NCBI RefSeq assembly: GCF_014202275.1
Contig: NZ_JACHGF010000007.1
Location: 62,001 to 126,000 of the forward strand
DNA from: Rhabdobacter roseus
GTDB lineage: Bacteria; Bacteroidota; Bacteroidia; Cytophagales; Spirosomataceae
Direction: 5' to 3'
Length of the DNA stretch: 64,000 bases
Every line of letters begins with the position of its first letter. Within the stretch, counting starts at the first letter, position 1. This document shows, piece by piece, positions 25,632-34,648 of the stretch. The position numbers and the translations under genes are program-made. A model generated the notes under the pieces. It was not told the DNA's origin, searched no databases, and worked only from the letters and a program-made list of their open reading frames with translations.

Positions 25632-26162
25632 ATGAGAAATTTCGTAAAATGCCTCGCCGCCGCCGCCCTGCTTCTGCTGACGCAGTGCGTCGCTACCCAA
25701 CCCAGCACCACCGGTACCTCCCAGCGCCCCACGGCCCGGATCGGCACCGAAGCGGAAACCGGCCCCGCTACCGCCAAGCTCAACGGGGGCTGCCCGCTCG
25801 ATAAACTACAATGGCTCGAAGCCGCCAAGCAGTACGATCAGGAAAAACAACGGAGCCTGGCTTCGCAGCTGGCGCAGGCCGCGCAGGCCGACGCCGCCAC
25901 CCTCGATCGCATGGCCAGCAGTGGCAACAACAATACGCTGGCGATGGATTCGGAGCTGAAGGGTCTCGTAGAAAAGCTAGCCGCCAACGGCAAGGTACCC
26001 GTCAGTGATGGTTTTTATAAAGAGTACCTTAGCAGCCGCATGGCCATGTGCGCCGTGATGGACGCCCTACGCAACGGTTCCATCAAGAAAGACGAAACCT
26101 CCAAAGTAGCCAGTACTACCTTTAAAAACATCGCGAAGTCCTTTCAGGGAATGGCCAACTGA
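25632..26162 (+). CDS. Hypothetical lipoprotein
   Basis: The 176-residue protein has a signal with lipobox LLTQC (Cys ~19) and an alanine-, serine- and threonine-rich mature part. Residues ~50-100 are predicted helical (LEAAKQYDQEKQRSLASQLAQAAQAD), and two further cysteines (CPLDK, MCAVMD) could form a disulfide. No domain recognised. The gene stands between the barrel gene and the oppositely oriented LacI regulator. A G-rich stretch related to the post-stop hairpin repeat follows its stop. Confidence 0.55.
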   Translation: MRNFVKCLAAAALLLLTQCVATQPSTTGTSQRPTARIGTEAETGPATAKLNGGCPLDKLQWLEAAKQYDQEKQRSLASQLAQAAQADAATLDRMASSGNNNTLAMDSELKGLVEKLAANGKVPVSDGFYKEYLSSRMAMCAVMDALRNGSIKKDETSKVASTTFKNIAKSFQGMAN

Positions 26163-26224
26163 GTGGGCATGGGGTGTGGGGCAGAGGGGTAGTTTGCTTT
26201 TACGGATTAGTTTGGTAACTCCTC

Positions 26225-27262
26225 CTACAAAGTACCTTGTGCCTGGCTCTTCCGGGAAGACTGGCGTACGATTAATTCTGAGCGCAGGACGATCAGGTCG
26301 GCAGGATGCATGTTCAGCGAGCCGTTCAGGTGGTTGATGAGCGTCTGCATGGCGATTTCGCCCATTTCCTTGCCCGGATAATGCACCGTGGTAAGTTGCG
26401 GCTCGATGACCTCCGCCAGCGGGTCGTCGTTGAAGCCCACCACGGCTAGGTCGCCGGGCACCGAGATCCCCGCTTGCTTCAGAGCGCCCATGCAGCTCAC
26501 TGCGCAGGAGTCGTTGGCGACAAACAGCCCGTCGAAGCCCGGCCGGAGTTGCTGTATTTTCTTCGCCATTTTGCGGCCCGCCTCCGGGCTCAGGTCCGTC
26601 ACCACCAGCCAGTCCTCCTCAAACGCAATCCCGTTTTCGGCCAGCGCCAGGCGGTACCCCCGCAAACGGTCGGCGTACACGTTTCGTTTCAAACTACCCG
26701 TTACGTGCATGATCCGGCGGCAGCCTTCGTCGATGAGGTGGCGCGTGGCTTCGTAGCCTCCCTTGACGTTGTCGATGACGATGCTCGTGCAGTCAAACTG
26801 CTCGATGACCCGGTCGAAAAACACCAGCGGAATCTTCTTATTAATAAAAGCTTCAAAATGCTCGTAGCTGTCGGTATCGTAAGCCACCGACACCAGCAGG
26901 GCGTCCACGCGGCCATCAAACATGGTCCGGGCGTTCACGATTTCCTTCTTCTGCGACTCCAGCGACTGGCTAATGATGAGGTTGTATCCGGCTTCGTTGG
27001 CTACCTTTTCCATCCCGGCCAGCACCGTGGACATCAGGTAGGAATTCAACCTGGGCACGATCACCCCGATCGTGTTCGTTTTTTGCCGGCGCAGGTTGCT
27101 GGCAAATTTATTGGAGCGGTACCCCAGCTCCTTTGCTTTGGTGGTGATGAGGCTCTTGGTTTTGAGGGTAATGGCCGGATGGTCATTGAGGGCCCGGCTT
27201 ACCGTGGCTGGCGAAAGTTTTAGCTCTTTCGCTATATCATAAATGGTCGTTTCTTTTCCCAT
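26225..27262 (-). CDS. LacI-family transcriptional regulator of the xylan/glucuronate cluster
   Basis: The 345-residue protein has an N-terminal LacI helix-turn-helix (TIYDIAKELKLSPATVSRAL, residues 6-25, with hinge helix SNKFASNLR at ~50) and a periplasmic-binding-protein-like ligand domain (GVIVPRLNSYLMS, FFDRVIEQFDCTSIV, GFNDDPLAEVI). LacI regulators in such clusters usually sense an oligosaccharide or uronate. It is divergent from uxuA and the hydrolase genes beginning at 27896, with a 630-bp gap between, which strongly suggests local control. The effector is probably an aldouronate, glucuronate or derivative; that is inference. Confidence 0.9.
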   Translation of the reverse strand: MGKETTIYDIAKELKLSPATVSRALNDHPAITLKTKSLITTKAKELGYRSNKFASNLRRQKTNTIGVIVPRLNSYLMSTVLAGMEKVANEAGYNLIISQSLESQKKEIVNARTMFDGRVDALLVSVAYDTDSYEHFEAFINKKIPLVFFDRVIEQFDCTSIVIDNVKGGYEATRHLIDEGCRRIMHVTGSLKRNVYADRLRGYRLALAENGIAFEEDWLVVTDLSPEAGRKMAKKIQQLRPGFDGLFVANDSCAVSCMGALKQAGISVPGDLAVVGFNDDPLAEVIEPQLTTVHYPGKEMGEIAMQTLINHLNGSLNMHPADLIVLRSELIVRQSSRKSQAQGTL

Positions 27263-27895
27263 GAAGCTATTCTTACACCCGTATTGATCAAAATTGAGTA
27301 CCGCCTGCCCGTCGGCTAGGTCATTAGGCTTGATTTCAGGGTGGATATTCGTCCCATAAAGGTATTACTATTCATCCGCTTGATGCTTACAAAGCGCCTA
27401 CGGCCTTCGACGTTCTTGAGGAATACTCGAAGTCTCTGCGTACCTGCTTTGGCAAAAATTTATTTAAAAATATGTGCAATCGGTTTCATTGCAAAAATAT
27501 ATACGTATTTTTATACCCAAAACCCCGCTTTCTACCAGCTACCGCAGCCTGCACTGGGCAAGGCCAATGCGCTGAAAACGGCATTTAAAGACTAATCAGC
27601 CTCGAATCAAGGCATTTTCGAAAGAATAAAATAGAGTATCATTTTAATGACCGCTTTCCTGGAAATCAATCAACCTAATCAATCTGAGACGCAAGTAATG
27701 GGGGGGGCTTCTGGCCGCTCCTATTCTATTTTTATCGTTAGAGAATGAGGTACTTTACCAAAGTACCTACCCACGACCAGGGGTCCTTTAGGCAAAACTA
27801 GAAAAACCATCAGATTGAAAACCACTAAGCTAGGTGATTGACCCAACGGGTACTTATTCAAAAAAAATCGAAGTAAAGAATTGCGTCATCTACCT
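27263..27895. promoter_or_regulatory. Regulatory gap between the LacI gene and the xylan cluster
   Basis: No coding frame is credible in this 630-bp gap. Two AT-rich dyads lie close together: TGCAAT (27475-27480) with ATTGCA (27488-27493), and AAAAATA (27492-27498) with TATTTTT (27505-27511). Either could be an operator for the adjacent LacI protein. A run of eight G occurs near 27700 and two GTACC motifs at 27760. No exact TAnnTTTG promoter was found. Confidence 0.4.
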
Positions 27896-29119
27896 ATGCA
27901 AACTACCCATACTATGCGCTGGTTCGGGCCGCAGGACCCCGTTTCGCTCATGGATATTCGCCAGGCTGGTTGCACCGGCGTTGTCTCGGCTCTGCACCAA
28001 ATCCCGGTAGGGGCCGTTTGGTCCATGGAGGATATTGCAGCCCGAAAGTACCTGATCGAAGCCGACAACCACCGCTACACGCCCCTGCACTGGGCGGTGG
28101 TGGAAAGCCTACCGGTCCACGAAGACATCAAAAAAGGCCTGCCCAGCCGCGACACCTACATTGAAAACTACCGGCAGTCGCTGCGCCACCTGGCCGCCTG
28201 CGGCATACGCACCGTTTGCTACAACTTCATGCCCGTGCTGGACTGGTCGCGTACAAAGCTCGACTACCTCCTGCCCGACGGCGCGCGGGCGCTGCGCTTT
28301 GTCTGGCAGGATTTCGCGGTTTTTGATCTGTGTATTCTCCAGCGCCCCGGTGCCGAAGCCGCCTACCAACCCGAGGTAGTGGCCACGGCCCACGCCCACT
28401 TTCCCCAGATGACTTCCGCCGAAATCACCGAACTTACCAATACGGTGTTGTTGGGACTGCCCGGCTCCAACGAAGCCTTCGACTTCCACACCTTTCAGCA
28501 CCTGCTGGACCAGTACAAGGCCATCGGCGACGCCGAGCTGCGGCAGCACCTGTACTACTTCATCCGGCAGGTAGCCCCCGTGGCGCAGGAGGTAGGCGTC
28601 AATCTGTGCATCCACCCCGACGACCCGCCCATGCCGCTGCTCGGCCTCCCCCGCGTGGTAAGTACCGAAAGCGACCTCGCGCAGATACTTGACGCCTGCC
28701 CCGTCCGGGCCAACGGACTTACCTTTTGTACCGGCTCGCTGGGCGTACGCCCCGACAACGACCTGCCGGGCATGATCCGGCGCTTCGGCGACCGTATCCA
28801 TTTCGTACATCTACGTACGACGAAACGGGAAGCTAATCCGCACAACTTTCACGAAGCCGCTCACCTGGCGGGCGACGTAGACATGTACGCCGTCATGAAG
28901 GCCCTGCTGCGCGAGCAAAAGCGCCGCGCGGAGGCGGGTGAGGGCGAAACGTCGATCCCGATGCGGCCCGACCACGGCCATCAAATGCTCGACGATTTGC
29001 ACAAAAGTACCTACCCCGGCTACTCGGCCATTGGCCGGTTGAAGGGCCTGGCCGAGCTGCGCGGTCTGGAAATGGCGCTGATTCGTCAGCTCCAGGAAGT
29101 ACCCACCACCGTAGGGTAG
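27896..29119 (+). CDS. uxuA: Mannonate dehydratase
   Basis: The 407-residue enzyme converts D-mannonate to 2-keto-3-deoxygluconate, the last step before KDG kinase in glucuronate breakdown. The start is typical (MRWFGPQDPVSLMDIRQAG). Further marks are GMWS-like IPVGAVWSMEDI, NYRQSLRHLAACGI, CIHPDDPPMPLLGLPRV with metal-binding His, FCTGSLG, the strand IHFVHLR and the terminal MRPDHGHQMLDD. It begins the xylan-utilisation transcript, followed by GH67 66 bases later. The ATG at 27896 fits; a TTG five codons upstream is less likely. Confidence 0.95.
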   Translation: MQTTHTMRWFGPQDPVSLMDIRQAGCTGVVSALHQIPVGAVWSMEDIAARKYLIEADNHRYTPLHWAVVESLPVHEDIKKGLPSRDTYIENYRQSLRHLAACGIRTVCYNFMPVLDWSRTKLDYLLPDGARALRFVWQDFAVFDLCILQRPGAEAAYQPEVVATAHAHFPQMTSAEITELTNTVLLGLPGSNEAFDFHTFQHLLDQYKAIGDAELRQHLYYFIRQVAPVAQEVGVNLCIHPDDPPMPLLGLPRVVSTESDLAQILDACPVRANGLTFCTGSLGVRPDNDLPGMIRRFGDRIHFVHLRTTKREANPHNFHEAAHLAGDVDMYAVMKALLREQKRRAEAGEGETSIPMRPDHGHQMLDDLHKSTYPGYSAIGRLKGLAELRGLEMALIRQLQEVPTTVG

Positions 29120-29184
29120 CAAGGTACTTCGTAGACATTGACCAAGTACCTGTTTTTATGATTGTAAAACCCAAAGTACCTATG

Positions 29185-31290
29185 ATGCCTAAATTTCGGC
29201 TTTTTCTCCTGCTATATACGCTGATCACGGCCCCCGCCTGGGCCGATGACGGCTATCGCCTCTGGCTCAAGTTTGACCTTATCGAAGACGCCGCTCTCCG
29301 GCAAAAGTACCTTTCCCAGGTACCTACCATCGCCAGTACCTCCACCCACCCCACCGTGCAGATTGCCGTTGAGGAGCTGCGGCAGGGGCTAGGTACTTTG
29401 CTGGGAAAACCCGTGGCGGTGAAGCCTGCTTTGGGAGCCAACGAAAAGGGAATTAGTTTTAAACTTAACCCCACCGAAAGCGGAATTTCCGAAGAAGGCT
29501 TCAAGCTACAGACCGTGGGGGGTACTTTGCAGCTCATCGCCCAAACCGAGCGGGGACTCCTCTACGCCGCCTACGAGTTGCTACGGCGGGTACAGACGGG
29601 TACTTCGTTGGAAAAACTGTCGGTGACGTCGTCGCCGCGCATTCAGCTCCGGCTGCTCAACCACTGGGACAACCACGTAGGTACCATCGAGCGGGGCTAC
29701 GCCGGGATGTCGCTCTGGAAGTGGTACGAGCTTCCCGAGCGCCTCGACCCGCGCTACACCGAGTACGCCCGCGCCAACGCCGCCATCGGCATCAACGGTA
29801 CCGTGGTGAACAACGTTAACGCCAGCGCCCGCTTCCTCACCGACGAGTACCTTCAGAAAGTAAAAGCGCTGGCGGACGTCTTCCGGCCATATGGTATTAA
29901 GGTGTACCTGTCCGTCAATTTTGCGTCGCCGCGTATTTTGGGTAAATTAAAAACCGCCGATCCGCTCGATCCCGACGTGCGCGCCTGGTGGAAACAGAAA
30001 GCCGCGGACGTGTACACGCTCATTCCCGACTTCGGTGGTTTTCTGGTCAAGGCCAATTCGGAAGGCGAGCCCGGCCCCATGGACTACGGCCGCACGCACG
30101 TCGACGGGGCCAACGTACTGGCTGAGGCCGTAAAACCCCACGGCGGCATCATCATGTGGCGCTCGTTCGTGTACGAACCCGACCCGAAGGGCGACCGCTT
30201 CAAGGCGGCTTACGACGAGTTCAAACCCTTGGACGGGAAATTTCATGACAACGTGATCATCCAGGTCAAAAACGGCCCGATCGACTTCATGCCCCGCGAG
30301 CCCTTCTCGCCGCTCTTCGGGGCCATGACCCAAACGCCCGTTTCGATGGAGTTTCAGCTCACGCAGGAGTACCTGGGCTGGGCCACACACTGGGTGTACC
30401 AGGCTCCGCTCTTCGAAGAGGTACTTTCGGCCGACACCCACGCCAAGGGGCCGGGCTCTACCGTGGCTAAGGTACTGGACGGCAGCGTGTACAAGTACCC
30501 CATCACCTCCATGGTGGGCGTGGCCAACACCGGCTCCGACCGCAACTGGACGGGCCACCCTATGGCCCAGGCCAACTGGTACGCGCTGGGCCGCATGGCC
30601 TGGGAGCCCACGTTGGCTTCGGAGCAAATCGCCGACGAATGGGTCAAAATGAGTCTGACCCGTAAGCCCCAGGCCGTAGCGACGATCAAGAACATCATGC
30701 TCAAATCGCGCGAGATATACGTAGATTATACCTCCCCGCTGGGTCTACACCACCTCATGGGCGAAGGCCACCACTTCGGCCCCGAGCCCTGGCTCAACAA
30801 GGCCCGCCGCCCCGACTGGACCGCCGTGTACTACCATCGCGCCGACTCCCTGGGGCTGGGCTTCGACCGCACGGCCCGTGGCAGCAACGCCCTGAGCCAG
30901 TACGCCCCGCCCGTACAGCAGCAGTTTGAAAACCCCGCCACCTGTCCACTCCCCTATCTGCTGTGGTTTCACCACGTACCCTGGACGCAGAAGTTAAGTA
31001 CCGGACGTACCCTCTGGAACGAGCTAGTACACCGCTTCTACTCCGGGGCTGAGCAGGTAAAATGGATGCAGAATGAATGGAATAAGGTCAAGAAAGACGT
31101 CGATTCCGAAATCTTTGCCAACGTGGCCGGTCGCCTCCTGACCCAGGAAAAGGAAGCGCTCTGGTGGCGCGACGCCTGCGTGCTGTACTTTCAGGAATAC
31201 GCCCGGCAGCCCCTTCCCGCACCCTACCAAAAACCCAACCGTACTTTAGAAGAAGTCAAAAATTTAGTAGACATTTACCACCTAAGATGA
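29185..31290 (+). CDS. Alpha-glucuronidase, GH67
   Basis: The 701-residue enzyme removes 4-O-methyl-glucuronic acid from the ends of xylo-oligosaccharides. A signal peptide (FRLFLLLYTLITAPAWA) puts it in the periplasm. The N-terminal ~130 residues form the beta-sandwich of the family, followed by the TIM barrel with HWDNHVGTIERGYAG, the catalytic-region acid in KANSEGEPGP (~Glu291), IMWRSFVYEP, IQVKNGPIDF and FQLTQEYLGW, and a C-terminal helical part. Length is normal. Its TGA overlaps the ATG of the next gene, showing translational coupling. The released acid feeds the SDR and UxuA in the same operon. Confidence 0.94.
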   Translation: MPKFRLFLLLYTLITAPAWADDGYRLWLKFDLIEDAALRQKYLSQVPTIASTSTHPTVQIAVEELRQGLGTLLGKPVAVKPALGANEKGISFKLNPTESGISEEGFKLQTVGGTLQLIAQTERGLLYAAYELLRRVQTGTSLEKLSVTSSPRIQLRLLNHWDNHVGTIERGYAGMSLWKWYELPERLDPRYTEYARANAAIGINGTVVNNVNASARFLTDEYLQKVKALADVFRPYGIKVYLSVNFASPRILGKLKTADPLDPDVRAWWKQKAADVYTLIPDFGGFLVKANSEGEPGPMDYGRTHVDGANVLAEAVKPHGGIIMWRSFVYEPDPKGDRFKAAYDEFKPLDGKFHDNVIIQVKNGPIDFMPREPFSPLFGAMTQTPVSMEFQLTQEYLGWATHWVYQAPLFEEVLSADTHAKGPGSTVAKVLDGSVYKYPITSMVGVANTGSDRNWTGHPMAQANWYALGRMAWEPTLASEQIADEWVKMSLTRKPQAVATIKNIMLKSREIYVDYTSPLGLHHLMGEGHHFGPEPWLNKARRPDWTAVYYHRADSLGLGFDRTARGSNALSQYAPPVQQQFENPATCPLPYLLWFHHVPWTQKLSTGRTLWNELVHRFYSGAEQVKWMQNEWNKVKKDVDSEIFANVAGRLLTQEKEALWWRDACVLYFQEYARQPLPAPYQKPNRTLEEVKNLVDIYHLR

Positions 31291-32108
31291 TCAACCTAAG
31301 CACAAAAACGGAATCAGCATTGGATTTGACCTCCGAACCCACCCCTTCTCCCAGGTCTGTCTTCTCGCTGGAAGGCAAGCTGGCCCTCATCACCGGCGGC
31401 GGTAGCGGCATTGGCTTCGACATCGCCCAGTGCATGAGCCTGGCCGGGGCCACGGTAGTGATTACCGGACGTACCGAAGAAAAATTACAGCAAGCCTCGC
31501 AGGTACTTGGCGAAAAAGCCCACTACCTCGTCAACGACGTCACGGACCTGCCCGCCCTCAAGGCCCTCGTCGACGACATCGAAAGTACCTACGGGCCCAT
31601 TGATATTCTAGTCAATAACGCGGGGATTAACCTCAAAAAAGCAGCGCTAGAGGTAACCGACGAGGAGTTTAACCGCATTATCCAAACCAACCTCAACGCC
31701 GTTTTTGCGCTCACCCGTACCTGCGCCGCCCGGATGGTAGCGCGCCAGGGTGGCTCCATCATCATGATTTCGTCCATGGCGGCCTACTACGGCATCGACC
31801 GCGTGGCGGCTTACGCGGCCTCCAAGGCGGGTATCGAGGGGCTCGTACGGGCGCTGGCCGCCGATCTGTCGCGTCACCAGGTACGGGTCAACGCCATCGC
31901 GCCGGGCTTTATCGAAACGCCCATGATGAAAACCGCCATGGCGGGCGACATCCCCCGGCGCGACAAAGCTCTGGGCCGCACGCCGATGGGAAAATTCGGC
32001 CAGCCCAAGGACATTGGCTGGGCAGCGGTGTTTCTGGCGTCCGAAGCAGCCAGCTACATCACCGGCGCGTCGTTACCGGTCGACGGCGGTAATTCCATTG
32101 GTTTTTAA
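31287..32108 (+). CDS. SDR oxidoreductase, probable D-mannonate oxidoreductase (fructuronate reductase)
   Basis: The 273-residue classical short-chain dehydrogenase has the cofactor loop GGGSGIGFDIAQ (~36-47), NNAG (~111), catalytic Ser in ISSMAAYYG and the YxxxK pair in AAYAASKAG. Sequences of this type are related to KduD/gluconate 5-dehydrogenase. The operon context, with GH67 before and uxuA in the same cluster and no classical UxuB, makes reduction of fructuronate to mannonate the likeliest role; that is inference. The ATG overlaps the GH67 stop (ATGA). An N-terminal ~22-residue extension, rich in Ser, Thr and Pro, is not part of the fold. Confidence 0.85.
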   Translation: MINLSTKTESALDLTSEPTPSPRSVFSLEGKLALITGGGSGIGFDIAQCMSLAGATVVITGRTEEKLQQASQVLGEKAHYLVNDVTDLPALKALVDDIESTYGPIDILVNNAGINLKKAALEVTDEEFNRIIQTNLNAVFALTRTCAARMVARQGGSIIMISSMAAYYGIDRVAAYAASKAGIEGLVRALAADLSRHQVRVNAIAPGFIETPMMKTAMAGDIPRRDKALGRTPMGKFGQPKDIGWAAVFLASEAASYITGASLPVDGGNSIGF

Positions 32109-32141
32109 TGAAAATCACTTCCTAAATCTAACCGAATACCT

Positions 32142-33206
32142 ATGAAAAAAATCGTTTTGCTTGTTCTGAGTCTGATGTCAGGTGCGGGCTGGGCTCAATC
32201 CAATAAAGGCTTGAAGGACTACTACCAGTCGTACTTTCCGGTGGGCGCGGCCGTAACACCCCGCACCGTTGAGGAGGGGCCGGAAGCCGAGCTGCTGCGG
32301 AAGCAGTTCAACAGCTTGACGGCCGAAAACGTCATGAAACCGCAACCCATTCACCCCACCGAAGGTACCTACAACTGGGAGCCCGCCGACAAGATCGTGG
32401 CCTTTGCCCAGGCCAACGGCATGAAGATGCGCGGCCATACGCTCTGCTGGCACAACCAAACGCCCGACTGGTTTTTTAAAGATAAAGACGGCAAAGAGGT
32501 GAGCAAGGAGGTACTTTTACAGCGCCTCAAGGAACACATCACCACCGTGGTGGGCCGCTACAAAGGGAAAATCTACGCCTGGGACGTGGTAAACGAAGCC
32601 GTACCCGACGCCCCGGGTAACATCTACCGCGAGTCCAACTGGTACAAGATCATCGGGGAAGAGTACATTGCCCGGGCTTTTGAGTACGCCCATGCCGCCG
32701 ACCCCAACGCCCTGCTGTTTTACAACGATTATAACACCGAAAGTACCTCCAAGCGCGATCGGATCTACACGCTGCTCAAAGGGTTGCTGGACAAAGGGGT
32801 ACCTGTGCACGGCGTGGGCTTGCAGGGCCACTGGTCGCTCACGGACCCTACGGCGGAGGCTTTGGAAGAATCCATCACGAAGTTTGCCTCGCTGGGACTA
32901 CAGGTACATATTACGGAGCTGGATATGTCGGTATATCCCAAAGAACACGCCCGCCGCGAGCGCCGCGACACCGACGTAAGTACCTTCACGCCCGAGCAAG
33001 AGCAGCAGCAAATCGACCAGTACCAGCGGATCTTCGGGGTACTTCGCAAACACAAGGACAAAATTACCAGCGTGACGTTCTGGAACCTGTCTGACCGCAG
33101 CTCCTGGCTCGACAATTTCCCCGTGCGCGGCCGCAAAGACTACCCGCTGCTCTTCGACCAGAACTACCAGCCCAAAAAAGCCTACTGGAAGGTCGTTGAG
33201 TTCTGA
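32142..33206 (+). CDS. Endo-1,4-beta-xylanase, GH10
   Basis: The 354-residue enzyme cuts the xylan backbone. It has a signal peptide (MKKIVLLVLSLMSGAGWAQ), then a single GH10 TIM barrel without a binding module. Signature segments are TAENVMKPQ, HTLCWHNQTPDWF, the acid/base Glu152 in WDVVNEAVPD and the nucleophile Glu259 in ITELDMS, plus VTFWNLSDRSSWLD. Length is that of a minimal GH10. The signal ends in WAQ, and no C-terminal sorting tail is present, so a periplasmic location is likely. It follows the SDR by 33 bases in the operon. Confidence 0.96.
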   Translation: MKKIVLLVLSLMSGAGWAQSNKGLKDYYQSYFPVGAAVTPRTVEEGPEAELLRKQFNSLTAENVMKPQPIHPTEGTYNWEPADKIVAFAQANGMKMRGHTLCWHNQTPDWFFKDKDGKEVSKEVLLQRLKEHITTVVGRYKGKIYAWDVVNEAVPDAPGNIYRESNWYKIIGEEYIARAFEYAHAADPNALLFYNDYNTESTSKRDRIYTLLKGLLDKGVPVHGVGLQGHWSLTDPTAEALEESITKFASLGLQVHITELDMSVYPKEHARRERRDTDVSTFTPEQEQQQIDQYQRIFGVLRKHKDKITSVTFWNLSDRSSWLDNFPVRGRKDYPLLFDQNYQPKKAYWKVVEF

Positions 33207-33248
33207 GCCAAAGTACCCCTTCACCACTTAGCTATATTTTAAACACCT

Positions 33249-34346
33249 ATGATGATCAATCAACCTCGCTTAAAGTACCCTACCTACTTGTTTGCCTCGC
33301 TGCTCTTGGGCTCATTGGGAGGCTGCGGCTCGCAGTCGGGCCAGGATAGCACTGCTTCTGACACCACCGCCGCGGACTCCAAGTACCTTTCGCAGCCGCT
33401 CGTGACGGAGCTTTACACCGCCGACCCCTCGGCGCACGTTTTCAATGGCAAGCTGTACATCTACCCCTCGCACGACATCGACGCGGGCATTCCGCAGGAC
33501 GACAACGGCTCGCACTTCGGCATGCGCGACTACCACGTGTTTTCCATGGATAGCCCCACGGGTACCGTCACCGACCACGGCGTGGCGCTGGCCATCGAGG
33601 ATATTCCGTGGGCGGGCCGCCAGCTGTGGGCTCCCGACGCCGCTTTTAAGAATGGTACCTACTACCTGTACTTTCCGGCCAAAGACAAGGAGGACGTCTT
33701 CCGGATCGGCGTAGCCACCAGCAACTCTCCCACCGGGCCGTTTGTGGCCGAGAAAGAGCCCATCAAGGGTACTTTCAGCATCGACCCGGCGGTTTTTGAA
33801 GATACCGACGGTACCCATTATTTGTACTTCGGGGGCATTTGGGGCGGACAGCTCCAGCGCTGGGCCCAAGGTACCTACGACTCCACCGGAGCGCTTCGTC
33901 AAGGTACCCAAGAGGCGTTTTTGCCCAAAGTAGCCCGTCTCAACGCTGACATGAAGAGCCTGGCCGAACCCGCTCGCGACGTGAAGATCGTGGACCAAAA
34001 CGGCAAGCTTTTCACCGAAGGCGACAACGATAAGCGCTTTTTTGAGGCCGCCTGGCTCCACCGCTACAACGGCAAGTACTATTTCTCGTACTCCACCGGC
34101 GATACGCACAACATCGCTTACGCCATCGGCGACAGTCCTTATGGGCCCTTTACCTACCAGGGTGTCATTCTCAAACCCGTGGAAGGCTGGACCAACCACC
34201 ACTCCATCGTGGAGTTTGAGGGAAAATGGTGCCTTTTTTACCACGACACGCAGCTCTCCGGCCAGACGCACCTCCGCAACATCAAAGTCACCGAGCTCAC
34301 CCACCGTCCCGACGGCACCATCGAAACCCTCAGCGCCATGCGCTAG
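33249..34346 (+). CDS. GH43-family beta-xylosidase/arabinofuranosidase lipoprotein
   Basis: The 365-residue protein has a lipobox (GSLGGC, Cys ~27) and a five-blade GH43 propeller. The catalytic Asp lies in YTADPSAHVF, the pKa-modulating Asp in FSIDPAVFED and the acid Glu in RFFEAAWLHR. GH43 enzymes remove arabinose or xylose from xylan. The lipid anchor suggests it faces the periplasm or the cell surface. It closes the cluster and is followed by a small hairpin and a terminator. Members of this subgroup often act on xylo-oligosaccharides, so a xylosidase role is slightly favoured. Confidence 0.88.
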   Translation: MMINQPRLKYPTYLFASLLLGSLGGCGSQSGQDSTASDTTAADSKYLSQPLVTELYTADPSAHVFNGKLYIYPSHDIDAGIPQDDNGSHFGMRDYHVFSMDSPTGTVTDHGVALAIEDIPWAGRQLWAPDAAFKNGTYYLYFPAKDKEDVFRIGVATSNSPTGPFVAEKEPIKGTFSIDPAVFEDTDGTHYLYFGGIWGGQLQRWAQGTYDSTGALRQGTQEAFLPKVARLNADMKSLAEPARDVKIVDQNGKLFTEGDNDKRFFEAAWLHRYNGKYYFSYSTGDTHNIAYAIGDSPYGPFTYQGVILKPVEGWTNHHSIVEFEGKWCLFYHDTQLSGQTHLRNIKVTELTHRPDGTIETLSAMR

Positions 34347-34350
34347 CTGC

Positions 34351-34383
34351 GGGTACGGGGCATGGGGCAAAGGGTACTTTGCC
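34351..34383 (+). repeat. Purine-rich post-stop hairpin, copy 2
   Basis: After the GH43 stop, GGGTACGGGGCATGGGGC leads into a hairpin GGCAAAG/CTTTGCC (34366-34372 and 34377-34383). The stem differs from the copy at 9203-9219 yet still pairs. Confidence 0.45.
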
Positions 34384-34437
34384 TCTTATTTTCTAATTCG
34401 CTTACACTTCCTTTCCGATCTATATCCTCACTTTGCC

Positions 34438-34476
34438 AAAAGCCGCTTCCCATGCCCGGGAAGTGGCTTTTTTCTT
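34438..34476 (+). terminator. Intrinsic terminator of the xylan operon
   Basis: Arms 34438-34450 and 34459-34471 pair over 13 bp with one G-T pair around an eight-base loop, followed by TTTTTTCTTTTT. Confidence 0.85.
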
Positions 34477-34572
34477 TTTGACTAAAAAACTACTTAGGTA
34501 CCTTGCGTAGCATTCAGGGGTACTTTTTACAGAATCGGCAGGTACTTTGGAAAATTCGTAAAAATCATTTTG

Positions 34573-34617
34573 CGTAACCAAAGGGTTTCCTTTATATTTA
34601 GAAACCGAATGGTTACG
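34573..34617. promoter_or_regulatory. Nested dyad, candidate ArsR operator with promoter
   Basis: CGTAACCA (34573-34580) pairs with TGGTTACG (34610-34617), and inside it GGTTTC (34584-34589) pairs with GAAACC (34601-34606). A near-consensus -7 element TATATTTA (34594-34601) lies in the centre, 48 bases before the regulator ATG. A bound repressor would cover the promoter. Confidence 0.5.
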
Positions 34618-34648
34618 AATTAGTACCCATTGAAGTACCTGACACATC

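Noticed and set aside
27341-27595. 84-codon open frame in the regulatory gap
   Set aside because: AT-rich, covers the operator-like dyads and shows no domain or signal.
33312-34370. 352-codon open frame on the minus strand
   Set aside because: Antisense to the GH43 gene, which has its catalytic residues and signal peptide.
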